A stretch of DNA of 34,649 nucleotides, taken from assembly GCA_947384955.1 (NCBI GenBank), contig CANDJC010000045.1, positions 1-34,649 of the forward strand, given 5' to 3'. The DNA comes from an uncultured Eubacterium sp. (GTDB taxonomy: Bacteria > Bacillota > Clostridia > Lachnospirales > Lachnospiraceae). Within the stretch, counting starts at the first letter, position 1. Each line of letters starts with the position of its first letter. The position numbers and the translations under genes are program-made. Below, piece after piece: positions 1-7,529 of this stretch. The notes beneath the pieces are model-generated. The model ran no database searches. It had not been told where the DNA came from and saw only the letters and a list, made by a program, of their open reading frames with translations.

Positions 1-3
1 ACA

Positions 4-60
4 TTCTGGAACCGCCGCAGGAAGACCGTGCAAATCCCCTCTCCCGGCGTCCGCGGAGCC
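4..60 (-). repeat. GC-rich dispersed element, left copy
   Basis: Read on the minus strand, this segment aligns with the last 58 bases of the window (34592-34649): about 45 of 58 positions match by hand, with one indel. The two copies are inverted relative to each other. The shared core includes GCGGACGCCGGG and CTTCCTG. Both lie beside G/C homopolymer runs (here C8 at 68-75) and outside genes. It is probably one member of an intergenic repeat family in this genome. Confidence 0.55.
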
Positions 61-121
61 ATAACGTCCCCCCCCTTGTCTGAACTCTTCCCCCTCCCCG
101 CTTGTTTTTCATTATTCACTA

Positions 122-150
122 TTGACTTTTTTTCCGCGCGAAAATATAAT
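122..150 (+). promoter_or_regulatory. Sigma-A promoter of hisS-aspS
   Basis: The -35 TTGACT (122-127) and -10 TATAAT (145-150) are separated by an ideal 17 bp. Transcription would start near 157 and leave a leader of under 40 nt before hisS. That is too short for a T-box, so this synthetase operon is not controlled by a T-box at this position. Confidence 0.85.
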
Positions 151-194
151 GGTTTTTATGCAGTGTAAACATATAATTAGGAGGAAATCTCTAA

Positions 195-1445
195 ATGGCA
201 TTAGTGAAAAAGCCGGTCAATGGCATGAAAGATATTTTACCAGCTGAAATGCAGATACGTGATTATGTCCAGACCGTAATTAAAGATACCTACCGCAGCT
301 TCGGCTTCACCCCGATTGAAACGCCCTGTATGGAAAGCATCGTGAATCTGACGAATAAGCAGGGCGGAGAGAATGAAAAGCTGATTTTTAAAGTATTAAA
401 GCGCGGCGAAAAATTGAATTTAGAGACAGCGCAGACGGAGGCAGACCTGGTGGATTTTGGGATGCGTTATGACCTGACGGTGCCGCTGGCGCGTTATTAT
501 TCCAGCCATGCCAATGAGCTTCCGTCACCTTTTAAAGCGCTTCAGATAGGCAGCGTATGGCGGGCCGACAGGCCGCAGCGCGGGCGTTACCGCCAGTTTA
601 TGCAGTGCGATATTGATATCCTGGGAGAACCGTCAAATCTGGCTGAAATCGAATTAATCCTTGCTACGACCACGACTCTTGGAAAACTTGGTTTCCGCCG
701 TTTTGAAATCCGCATTAATGAACGACGGATTTTAAAAGCTATGGCGGCGTACAGCGGATTTTCTGAAGAAGATTATGATACGGTGTTTGTGATTCTGGAT
801 AAGATGGATAAAATCGGAATGGACGGCGTGAGAGAAGAGCTGGCGCAGGCTGGTTTTCCAGAAGCATTGATTCAGAAATATACAGCGCTGTTTGAGGGAG
901 CTGCAAAGGCGGCGGACGGGATTTCTTATCTGGCGGATGTCCTGGGAGGTTACCTGGAAGCAGAGACAGTTACGAATATGAAAGAAATTGCTGCAAGCGT
1001 GAATTCCTGCAAGACAGCAGAATTTGAACTTGTTTTTGACCCAACGCTTGTACGGGGCATGTCCTATTATACAGGCACGATTTTTGAAATTGCAATGCCG
1101 GAATTTGGCGGAAGCTGCGGCGGCGGGGGACGTTATGATAAAATGATTGGAAATTTTACAGGCAAAGACGTTGCGGCCTGCGGATTTTCGATTGGATTTG
1201 AACGGATAATACTGCTGCTTTTGGAAAGCGGTTTTCAGGTGCCGAAGCAGCCGGAAAAAACGGCTTATTTAATAGAAAAAGGATACCCGGGAGAGAAGCT
1301 GGCAGAGGTGATTGCAAAGGCGCAGGAGGCAAGGCAGAACGGACAGCAGGTGCTTGTTGTGCGCATGAATAAAAATAAAAAATTTCAGAAAGAGCAGCTG
1401 AAAAAAGAAGGCTATGAGGACTTTGTAGAATTTTTTAACAGGTAA
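195..1445 (+). CDS. hisS: Histidyl-tRNA synthetase
   Basis: Class II aminoacyl-tRNA synthetase that charges tRNA-His in the cytoplasm using ATP and histidine. The 416-residue protein has the class II motif 2 region (SVWRADRPQRGRYRQFMQCD), the histidine-specific segment LVRGMSYYTGTIFE and the glycine-rich GGGGRYD followed by motif 3 (GFSIGFERI). The C-terminal anticodon-binding domain is on the short side but ends naturally (KKFQKEQLKKEGYEDF). The ATG follows AGGAGG (180-185) at normal spacing. It is the first gene of an operon with aspS, 35 bp downstream, a pairing common in Firmicutes. Regulation appears to be plain sigma-A transcription without a leader element. Confidence 0.97.
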   Translation: MALVKKPVNGMKDILPAEMQIRDYVQTVIKDTYRSFGFTPIETPCMESIVNLTNKQGGENEKLIFKVLKRGEKLNLETAQTEADLVDFGMRYDLTVPLARYYSSHANELPSPFKALQIGSVWRADRPQRGRYRQFMQCDIDILGEPSNLAEIELILATTTTLGKLGFRRFEIRINERRILKAMAAYSGFSEEDYDTVFVILDKMDKIGMDGVREELAQAGFPEALIQKYTALFEGAAKAADGISYLADVLGGYLEAETVTNMKEIAASVNSCKTAEFELVFDPTLVRGMSYYTGTIFEIAMPEFGGSCGGGGRYDKMIGNFTGKDVAACGFSIGFERIILLLLESGFQVPKQPEKTAYLIEKGYPGEKLAEVIAKAQEARQNGQQVLVVRMNKNKKFQKEQLKKEGYEDFVEFFNR

Positions 1446-1480
1446 ATAAATACCGGGCAGGCTTAGAGGAGGAATCATTT

Positions 1481-3265
1481 ATGGGAGAGTCCATGCAGGG
1501 ACTGCACAGAACGCACAGATGTACAGAAGTATCAAATAAAAATATCGGACAGACCGTAACCGTTATGGGATGGGTGCAGAAAAGGCGCAATCTGGGAAGC
1601 CTGATTTTTATTGATTTAAGGGACCGCTCCGGCATACTGCAGATTGTCTTTGACGAGGATATTGCAGGGAAAGACGGATTTGAAAAAGCAGGAAGCCTGC
1701 GCAGCGAATATGTCATTGCAGCTGTCGGAAAGGTAACGAAGCGAAGCGCAGCTGTGAATGAAAATCTGAAAACAGGGGATATTGAAGTGGCAGCGGAAAG
1801 CCTTCGGATTTTATCGGAATCTGAGACACCGCCGTTTCCAATCGAAGAAAATATTCAGACAAAGGATGAGCTGCGCTTAAAATACCGTTATCTGGATTTG
1901 AGAAGGCCGGATTTGCAGCGGAATCTTATGATGCGCAGCAGAGTGGCTTCGTTAATCCGAAATTTTATGGAAAAGGAAGGATTTTTGGAAATCGAAACAC
2001 CGATGCTGCAGAAATCCACGCCGGAAGGAGCCAGGGATTATCTGGTGCCGAGCCGTGTGCATCAGGGTAAGTTTTATGCGCTGCCGCAGTCGCCGCAGTT
2101 ATTTAAGCAGCTGTTAATGTGTTCGGGTTATGACCGCTATATCCAGATTGTAAAATGCTTCCGCGATGAAGATTTACGTGCGGACCGCCAGCCGGAATTT
2201 ACGCAGATTGATATGGAACTGGCGTTTGTGGATGCTGAGGATGTGATGGATGTAAATGAACGGCTGCTGCAGTATGTGTTTAAAGAAGCAGTCGGGGCAG
2301 ATATCAGCCTGCCGCTGCCGAGAATATCCTGGCAGGAAGCCATGGACCGTTTTGGCTCGGACAAGCCGGATACCCGTTTTGGCATGGAGTTAACCGATGT
2401 ATCTGAAACCGTGGCAGGGTGCGGCTTTAGCGTATTTACCAGCGCTCTTGAAAACGGCGGCTCTGTCCGCAGCATCAATGTACAGGGACAGGGAAAGATG
2501 CCGCGCAAAAAAATTGATAAGCTGGTGGAATTTGCAAAAGGATACGGCGCGAAAGGGCTTGCTTATTTATGTGTCAATGAAGACGGCACATACAAATCAT
2601 CATTTGCCAAATTTATGTCTGAAGAAGAGCTGCATGCGCTTGCTGCGAAAATGGACGCGCATCCCGGCGACCTTCTGCTGTTTGCCGCGGACCAGAATAA
2701 AATTGTCTGGAATGTATTAGGCGCGCTGCGTCTGGAAATGGGCAGGGAATTAGGACTGATGGACGAAAACCAGTACAATTTCCTCTGGGTAACGGAGTTT
2801 CCGCTGTTAGAGTGGTCTGAGGAAGAAAACCGGTATCTGGCGATGCATCATCCGTTTACGATGCCGATGGAAGAAGACTGGGACAAAATTGATACCGAGC
2901 CTGGAAAAGTGCGGGCAAAGGCTTATGATATCGTATTAAACGGTACAGAATTAGGCGGCGGTTCGGTACGTATCCATAGAAATGACATTCAGGAAAAAAT
3001 GTTTGAAGTGCTTGGCTTTACAAAAGAGAGGGCATGGGAAAACTTTGGATTTTTACTCAGCGCATTTCAGTACGGCGTGCCTCCGCATGCCGGGCTTGCA
3101 TATGGGTTTGACCGGATGATTATGCATATGGTTCATGCGGATTCCATTCGGGATGTGATTGCGTTTCCGAAGGTTAAGGATGCTTCTGATTTAATGTCTG
3201 AGGCGCCGGATGCAGTAGATGAAAAACAGCTGCAGGAATTAGGAATCGGGATTTTAGAAAGCTGA
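1481..3265 (+). CDS. aspS: Aspartyl-tRNA synthetase, bacterial type
   Basis: Charges tRNA-Asp with aspartate. The 594 residues match the usual bacterial AspRS length. Domains in order are an N-terminal OB-fold anticodon-binding domain (about 1-110, with VTVMGWVQKRRNLG), a class II catalytic core with motif 2 CFRDEDLRADRQPEFTQID, the GAD insertion (about 290-400) typical of bacterial enzymes, and motif 3 GLAYGFDRMIMHMVHADSIR near the C-terminus. AGGAGG lies 8-13 bases before the ATG; an in-frame ATG four codons later is less well placed. It is co-transcribed with hisS and followed by a strong intrinsic terminator. I cannot tell from sequence alone whether it is a discriminating enzyme. Confidence 0.97.
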   Translation: MGESMQGLHRTHRCTEVSNKNIGQTVTVMGWVQKRRNLGSLIFIDLRDRSGILQIVFDEDIAGKDGFEKAGSLRSEYVIAAVGKVTKRSAAVNENLKTGDIEVAAESLRILSESETPPFPIEENIQTKDELRLKYRYLDLRRPDLQRNLMMRSRVASLIRNFMEKEGFLEIETPMLQKSTPEGARDYLVPSRVHQGKFYALPQSPQLFKQLLMCSGYDRYIQIVKCFRDEDLRADRQPEFTQIDMELAFVDAEDVMDVNERLLQYVFKEAVGADISLPLPRISWQEAMDRFGSDKPDTRFGMELTDVSETVAGCGFSVFTSALENGGSVRSINVQGQGKMPRKKIDKLVEFAKGYGAKGLAYLCVNEDGTYKSSFAKFMSEEELHALAAKMDAHPGDLLLFAADQNKIVWNVLGALRLEMGRELGLMDENQYNFLWVTEFPLLEWSEEENRYLAMHHPFTMPMEEDWDKIDTEPGKVRAKAYDIVLNGTELGGGSVRIHRNDIQEKMFEVLGFTKERAWENFGFLLSAFQYGVPPHAGLAYGFDRMIMHMVHADSIRDVIAFPKVKDASDLMSEAPDAVDEKQLQELGIGILES

Positions 3266-3284
3266 AATAAATAGAATACGGCGG

Positions 3285-3330
3285 GGCTGCTGCTTTCCTG
3301 GAATATTTTTCTGGAGCGGCAGCCTTTTTT
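3285..3330 (+). terminator. Intrinsic terminator of hisS-aspS
   Basis: GGCTGCTGCT (3285-3294) pairs with AGCGGCAGCC (3315-3324), 10 bp with one G-U pair, followed directly by T6 (3325-3330). The next promoter begins two bases after the T-run. Confidence 0.9.
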
Positions 3331-3331
3331 C

Positions 3332-3360
3332 TGTCACACTGGCAGGGATGGATTGTCTAA
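3332..3360 (+). promoter_or_regulatory. Putative ECF-type promoter of the sigma factor gene
   Basis: TGTCAC (3332-3337), a 16-bp spacer, then TGTCTAATAA starting at 3354. This matches the promoter at 4981-5010 in spacing and in most conserved positions, including the preceding T-tract and CTG. It resembles the TGaAAC-N16-CGTc form known for Bacillus ECF sigma factors. It would give a very short leader (transcription start near 3364), with AAGGAGGG at 3366-3373. Its position before the sigma gene suggests autoregulation. Confidence 0.6.
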
Positions 3361-3380
3361 TAAAGAAGGAGGGAAAAATT

Positions 3381-4232
3381 ATGAATCAAAAAACAAACGA
3401 AGAATTACAGGCTCTCGTTCAAAAAGCCACGGCCGGGGATAAAAAAGCCCTGGAAACGCTTGTAGAAAGTGTACAGGATCTCGTATTCAATTTATCTTTG
3501 CGGATGCTTGGCACATTCGCAGATGCAGAAGATGCCGCACAGGAAATTCTGCTGAAAATGATTACGCATCTGTCTTCCTTCAGAGGCGAAAGCTCGTTTA
3601 CAACCTGGGTATTCTCCATTGCGGCTAATTATCTGAAAAATTGCAAAAAGCATATGTTTGCCCGTTATCCGCTGAGTTTTGAGTATTATGGAGCCGACAT
3701 AGAAAATGCGGACATACAGAATGTGCCGGATTTGACGAAGAATGTGGAAAAAGGCCTGTTAGCCGAAGAACTGAAAATGTCCTGTACGAATGTGATGCTG
3801 CAGTGCCTTGACGCGGAAAGCAGATGTATTTTTATACTGGGTACGATGTTTAAGCTTGACAGCCGCATGGCGGGAGAGATTCTGGAAATAACGCCCGAAG
3901 CGTACCGGCAGCGGCTTTCGAGGATACGCCGGAAGATGGCGGATTTTCTCGGACAGTATTGCGGAGAATACGGCAGCGGCAGATGCAGATGCAAAGACAG
4001 GGTAAATTATGCCATACAAAGCCATAGAATCAGCCCGCAGCAGCTGGATTATACGTCAGCTGAGGAAATTTCTGTAAAGACGATGCTCCATGTCAAAAAT
4101 GCGATGGAAGAGATTGATGATTTATCACAGGATTTTTCATTCTGCAGGCCTTACCGGTCGCCGGAACATACAAGACATCTGATACAGGAATTTTTAGATT
4201 CCACACAGCTTTCCATTATCCAGAAATCATAA
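3381..4232 (+). CDS. ECF-type RNA polymerase sigma factor with Cys-containing C-terminal extension
   Basis: Alternative sigma factor of the sigma-70 family, 283 residues from the chosen ATG. An open frame extends 11 codons further up, but AAGGAGGG (3366-3373) sits 7 bases before this ATG. Region sigma-2 covers about 18-86 (DAEDAAQEILLKM and FRGESSFTTWVFSIAANYL). Region sigma-4 covers about 140-187 (helix-turn-helix MAGEILEITPEAYRQRLSRIRRKM). Typical ECF factors end here. This one continues for about 95 residues with C194, C202 and C204 (CX7CXC) and a helical tail. No anti-sigma gene is adjacent, so the extension may take over control, as in ECF groups that carry C-terminal regulatory domains; that is inference. 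The DUF2461 gene follows 12 bp downstream and is probably co-transcribed. Confidence 0.88.
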   Translation: MNQKTNEELQALVQKATAGDKKALETLVESVQDLVFNLSLRMLGTFADAEDAAQEILLKMITHLSSFRGESSFTTWVFSIAANYLKNCKKHMFARYPLSFEYYGADIENADIQNVPDLTKNVEKGLLAEELKMSCTNVMLQCLDAESRCIFILGTMFKLDSRMAGEILEITPEAYRQRLSRIRRKMADFLGQYCGEYGSGRCRCKDRVNYAIQSHRISPQQLDYTSAEEISVKTMLHVKNAMEEIDDLSQDFSFCRPYRSPEHTRHLIQEFLDSTQLSIIQKS

Positions 4233-4244
4233 GGAGAAAACAGA

Positions 4245-4928
4245 ATGAATATAGAGTTTATCATGGACTATTTATCGCAGCTGAGCATAAATAACAATCG
4301 CGAATGGTATCATGCGAACAAAGAAGATTATAAGAAAGCGAATGCCGGATTTGAAGAACTGGTGCAGGAGCTGATACTGGAAATCGGTAAATTTGATGCC
4401 AGTATTTTGCATCATAATCCGAAAGACCTTACGTTTAAGATAGTAAGGGACACCCGTTTCAGCCGCGATAAATCACCATACAATCCGGCGTTTCGCGCCC
4501 ATATTGCTTCTAAGGGCAAGCTGCCTGTTCCGGTCGGTTATTATCTTATGCTCAGTCCCGGCAGCCAGTCCTTTTTAGGAGGCGGACTGTTTGCAGATAT
4601 GTTTAAGGATGCAACGGCTATGGTACGGGATTATATCGTACATAATGGCGATGAATGGGAAAAAATCATACACGGGCCAGAGTTTGAAAAACATTTCACG
4701 GTAAAGGGAACGGCATTAAAAAATGTTCCGGCAGGATACAGCAAAGAACATCCCCAGGCGGAATATCTCAAATTTAAAAGCTGGTATCTGGAATATCCGC
4801 TTAAGGATGCAGAGCTGAAAGATACAGAGCTGTTTCCTGTTAAGGCGGCAGAGATTTTCCGGCTGATGAAACCTTTTAACGATTATCTGAACAAAGCGCT
4901 TGCGGAATTCCAGATGCCGGAAAGGTAA
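4245..4928 (+). CDS. DUF2461 family protein
   Basis: The 227-residue protein matches the DUF2461/TIGR02453 family: N-terminal INNNREWYHANKEDYKKA, central TFKIVRDTRFSRDKSPYNPAFRAHI, then GYYLMLSPGSQSFLGGGLF. These blocks are the family signature; length is typical. The molecular function of the family is not established. The protein has no signal peptide or membrane segment and should be cytoplasmic. It starts 12 bp after the sigma factor gene behind AAGGAG, so it belongs to the same transcription unit and may be one of the sigma factor's output genes. No classical terminator is visible before the next promoter at 4981. Confidence 0.85.
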   Translation: MNIEFIMDYLSQLSINNNREWYHANKEDYKKANAGFEELVQELILEIGKFDASILHHNPKDLTFKIVRDTRFSRDKSPYNPAFRAHIASKGKLPVPVGYYLMLSPGSQSFLGGGLFADMFKDATAMVRDYIVHNGDEWEKIIHGPEFEKHFTVKGTALKNVPAGYSKEHPQAEYLKFKSWYLEYPLKDAELKDTELFPVKAAEIFRLMKPFNDYLNKALAEFQMPER

Positions 4929-4980
4929 TCAAAGCTGCTAAGATTTTCAGATAAAAAAATTTGGAAAAATTTTCTTTTTC

Positions 4981-5010
4981 TGCAACTTTTTCATTTGCCG
5001 GGCGTCTAAT
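4981..5010 (+). promoter_or_regulatory. Putative ECF-type promoter of the DUF3298 gene
   Basis: TGCAAC (4981-4986), a 16-bp spacer (4987-5002), then CGTCTAAT (5003-5010). An AAC-type -35 and CGTC-type -10 with a 16-bp spacer are typical of ECF sigma promoters in Firmicutes. It follows a T-rich tract ending in CTG, as does the promoter at 3332. Transcription start is expected near 5013; AAGGAGG lies at 5030-5036. Confidence 0.7.
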
Positions 5011-5045
5011 AATTAAAAGAGAAAAAGCCAAGGAGGACTTAAATT

Positions 5046-5843
5046 ATGGCAATGAAAAAATTAAGCGCGGCATTATTAGCAGTTATGCTTGCTGTACCAT
5101 GTACGTTACCGGCAGTATGCCTGGCAGATACCGGGATACCGGCAAAAGAAGCTGCGGCAGATGAAAAGGATACGTCAGATAAGCAGTCTGCGGAATCCGA
5201 ATCCGAAGGATTCAAAGTAACGGTTCAGACTTATACCAAAGAATATAAAACCGAAGACGGAACCGTTTATAAAGAACTGTCTTTTGAATATCCAAAGGCG
5301 GAAGACGGCAGCGAAGCGGCGGAAGCATTTAATAAATTTTACAAAAATCTGCGCACAAAATGGCTCAGACAGGCGAAAGAAAATCTGGAGGATGCGAAAG
5401 AGATTGTATCACAGCGCGAGGATGATACCCATTATTCCGACCAGGTAACCTGTGAGATTACAAACAATGATAAGGATTATATCTGTGTGGTGCAGCATGG
5501 TTATACATACGAGATGGGGGCGCATGGAATGCCGTACCGCTATTCGTATATCTTTGATGTAAAAACAGGAAAAAAGGTTTCAGCGGCAGATATGCTTGGA
5601 ATGACAAAAGCGCAGCTGAATAAAAAGGTGCGGAATCTGTATCTGAAGAAGTTTGATAAAACGCAGAAAGAAGAAAACTTTATGTTTTATCCAAACAGAG
5701 AGCAGGTAGAAGAAGCTCTTTTGGAAATAGATTTTAATCAGAACCAGTATTATCTGAAAAACGGAAAAATACGGTTTTATGCAGACCCGTATGCAGTGGG
5801 TCCGTATGCTGGAGGGTTTATAGAAACAGCAGTAAAGCTGTAA
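5046..5843 (+). CDS. Secreted DUF3298 (RsiV-like) domain protein
   Basis: 265 residues. A Sec signal peptide (about 1-27: MAMKK, hydrophobic core, cleavage near VCLA-DTG) is followed by a low-complexity acidic linker (EKDTSDKQSAESESEG). The rest is a DUF4163/DUF3298-like domain with EMGAHGMPYRYSYIFD and a terminal FYADPYAVGPYAGG. In Bacillus subtilis RsiV this type of extracytoplasmic domain binds lysozyme and is fused to a transmembrane anti-sigma domain. Here there is no cytoplasmic segment, so the protein cannot itself be an anti-sigma factor. Its promoter resembles that of the ECF sigma gene just upstream, which suggests it is a regulon member. A cell-surface sensor accessory or lysozyme-binding decoy is possible but unproven. 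Confidence 0.85.
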   Translation: MAMKKLSAALLAVMLAVPCTLPAVCLADTGIPAKEAAADEKDTSDKQSAESESEGFKVTVQTYTKEYKTEDGTVYKELSFEYPKAEDGSEAAEAFNKFYKNLRTKWLRQAKENLEDAKEIVSQREDDTHYSDQVTCEITNNDKDYICVVQHGYTYEMGAHGMPYRYSYIFDVKTGKKVSAADMLGMTKAQLNKKVRNLYLKKFDKTQKEENFMFYPNREQVEEALLEIDFNQNQYYLKNGKIRFYADPYAVGPYAGGFIETAVKL

Positions 5844-5880
5844 TGGTTCCGGCAGATATATTTAAGCATATTATATTTAA

Positions 5881-5938
5881 GCAAAAAAGATAACTGCTGC
5901 AGGCCGCACTTTGAACAGGTGCGGCCTGCAGCGGATTT
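5881..5938. terminator. Bidirectional terminator between convergent genes
   Basis: A perfect 13-bp stem (CTGCAGGCCGCAC 5897-5909 with 5919-5931), extendable by about three pairs, has a 9-nt loop. TTTT follows on the plus strand. On the minus strand the complement of the A6 run at 5883-5888 gives a better U-tract. It serves the DUF3298 gene and the minus-strand Rpn remnant. Confidence 0.8.
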
Positions 5939-5968
5939 TGAGGAACGGTGCGGCTTTGTATAGCACTG

Positions 5969-6388
5969 TCAGCTGTTTTTGGAAAGCCCGGTGTAGAGCA
6001 CGGAACGCTGATTTCGCGGGATTTTCAGTGCATCCATGGCTTTTTCGGCTGTCCATCTCATACAGTTCATCAGATTTTTAATATCGAGCAGACGCATTTC
6101 GTGTTTTCCTTCCTGCAAGCCTTCCTGCCATGCCTCCTCTTTTAGCATTTCCATAGTTTCCGCTTCATTGTATTCAGTCAGGCACATATCTTTCACCTCC
6201 GCTCTGTTGGATAATATAAATGATTTGATTTCAAATTCTTCCGGCATTTCTATGATTGCTTTGTCAATAGCATCGCTGATTCTGGATGGATCGCTGGTTT
6301 TGCTGGCAGAAAGGTTCTTTCTGACCCGGTCTATAAACCATGCATATTCTCCAAGCGGCCTGCATCGACATGATATATCCCGTATTTT
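5969..6388 (-). pseudogene. Internally deleted Rpn-like / PD-(D/E)XK nuclease-family transposase gene
   Basis: The minus-strand frame open from 6388 to the stop at 5969 encodes RPLGEYAWFIDRVRKN, EEFEIKSFILSNRAEVKDMC, LTEYNEAETMEMLKEEAWQEGLQEG and a short tail. This is the C-terminal part of the Lachnospiraceae Rpn/PDDEXK_2 proteins (normally about 300 residues). The catalytic N-terminal region is absent. Upstream, a good promoter (6399-6427) and an ATG at 6371-6369 remain, but that ATG is out of frame with the conserved part. The simplest reading is an internal, out-of-frame deletion joining the 5' end to the 3' third. An internal ATG at 6247 would allow a 92-residue fragment, probably without nuclease activity. 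Confidence 0.7.
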
Positions 6389-6398
6389 TTATGCATTT

Positions 6399-6427
6399 AT
6401 TTTACCATGAAACAGCGCGCTTAGCAA
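6399..6427 (-). promoter_or_regulatory. Promoter of the Rpn-like pseudogene
   Basis: On the minus strand, TTGCTA (complement of 6422-6427), 17 bp, then TGG-TAAAAT (complement of 6399-6404), an extended -10. It is intact although the gene behind it is broken. Confidence 0.7.
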
Positions 6428-6473
6428 GTTAAGCGCTGAGATGAAAATATTTTCTTAAATTGTGCGCTGTTTA

Positions 6474-6502
6474 TTCCGGACTGATGCCGGATGTGTTATA
6501 AT
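6474..6502 (+). promoter_or_regulatory. Putative promoter of the glycosyltransferase gene
   Basis: An extended -10 TGT-TATAAT (6494-6502) is clear; the -35 region at 6474-6479 is poor. It is divergent from the pseudogene promoter about 50 bp away. Leader length would be about 105 nt. Confidence 0.55.
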
Positions 6503-6614
6503 AAAAAGACGGAGAAAACGTAACAGACCAGGCAGAATGCTGCACTTGCGGACACCCGGATGTTTCACTGCTGGGACATCAGACTGCAGCAGAAATTTTT
6601 GGAGGCGGATATTT

Positions 6615-7529
6615 ATGAATACAAATTACGATATAGAAGCGGTTATTACAAGCTTTAACCAGAAAGACATGATTTACCAGGCAGTCGGTTCTTTGTGCAG
6701 CCAGACAGTAAAGCCAAAAAGAATCATAATAGCAGACGATGGTTCAGCAGATGAAAAGTCCATTCAGATTCTGCATGAGATTGAAACAGATGACAGGATG
6801 CCAATTCCCGTTGAAGTTATCCGCCAGACAAACAGCGGCGTATCAGCGGCAAGAAATGCAGGAATTCAGAAAACGCAGGCTTCCCTGGTACTGGTGCTTG
6901 ACGGCGATGATTACCTTGAGCCGTCTTTTATCGAAGAAGTCAGTCAGTTATTGTGCGAAAATCCGGCTATGACAGCGGCATCCTCCTGGCTTCGTACATT
7001 TGGCGCTCTTGAGGCGGTTGTACGTCCGGCTGGAGGCAGTGTGGCTGATTTTCTTTCGCGGAACTGCTGTCCTGCTGCAAATATATTCCGGCGTGAGGAA
7101 TGGCAAAAATGCGGCGGATATGATGAAACCATGCGAAACGGTTTTGAGGACTGGGATTTCTTTTTAAGCATGCTGGAAGTTCGTCTGGATGCGTTTATCG
7201 GTATTGTGGAAAAACCTCTGATAAATTACCGTACTGCGCCTGCTTCGTCAAATATAAAAAGCATGGAAAAACGGCTCGGGCTTATGCGTTATATGATTGA
7301 AAAGCATAGAAACAGTTATAAAGAGCATATTGCAGAGGCTGTACTGGGTGTGGAAGCAGTATCTATGGAAAGGCTTTATGGATGGGAAAGTGAAATGATA
7401 CATGCTAAATTATCCGGACAGAATCTGCACAGGATATCAAAAGAGTTTATAGAGAGTCCGTCATATGGTGATGGAGGGATGGCAGCAGCTGTCCGGATTG
7501 TGTCAGCGCAGCAGCCGTCTGCAGGCTGA
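6615..7529 (+). CDS. Family 2 glycosyltransferase
   Basis: 304-residue GT-A fold glycosyltransferase that would transfer a sugar from a nucleotide-sugar donor. N-terminal VITSFNQKDMIYQAVGSL and IIIADDGSADE (about 41-48) are the nucleotide-binding half; the DxD-like metal site is DGDD (96-99); SGVSAARNAGI and the GFEDWDFF acceptor/base region are typical of GT2. The open frame extends 51 codons further up, but GGAGG at 6601-6605 marks the ATG at 6615. No transmembrane segment is obvious. It is monocistronic as far as can be seen, with no polysaccharide genes around it, so acceptor and product cannot be inferred. In-frame TGA TAG double stops end it. Confidence 0.85.
   Translation: MNTNYDIEAVITSFNQKDMIYQAVGSLCSQTVKPKRIIIADDGSADEKSIQILHEIETDDRMPIPVEVIRQTNSGVSAARNAGIQKTQASLVLVLDGDDYLEPSFIEEVSQLLCENPAMTAASSWLRTFGALEAVVRPAGGSVADFLSRNCCPAANIFRREEWQKCGGYDETMRNGFEDWDFFLSMLEVRLDAFIGIVEKPLINYRTAPASSNIKSMEKRLGLMRYMIEKHRNSYKEHIAEAVLGVEAVSMERLYGWESEMIHAKLSGQNLHRISKEFIESPSYGDGGMAAAVRIVSAQQPSAG

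Noticed and set aside
157-194. Possible T-box leader before hisS-aspS
   Set aside because: The promoter at 122-150 leaves under 40 nt of leader; no room for specifier stem or antiterminator.
6462-6614. 51-codon N-terminal extension of the glycosyltransferase
   Set aside because: It spans the TATAAT at 6497-6502 and lacks family similarity (MRCLFRTDAGCVIIKRRRKR); GGAGG at 6601 fits the ATG at 6615.
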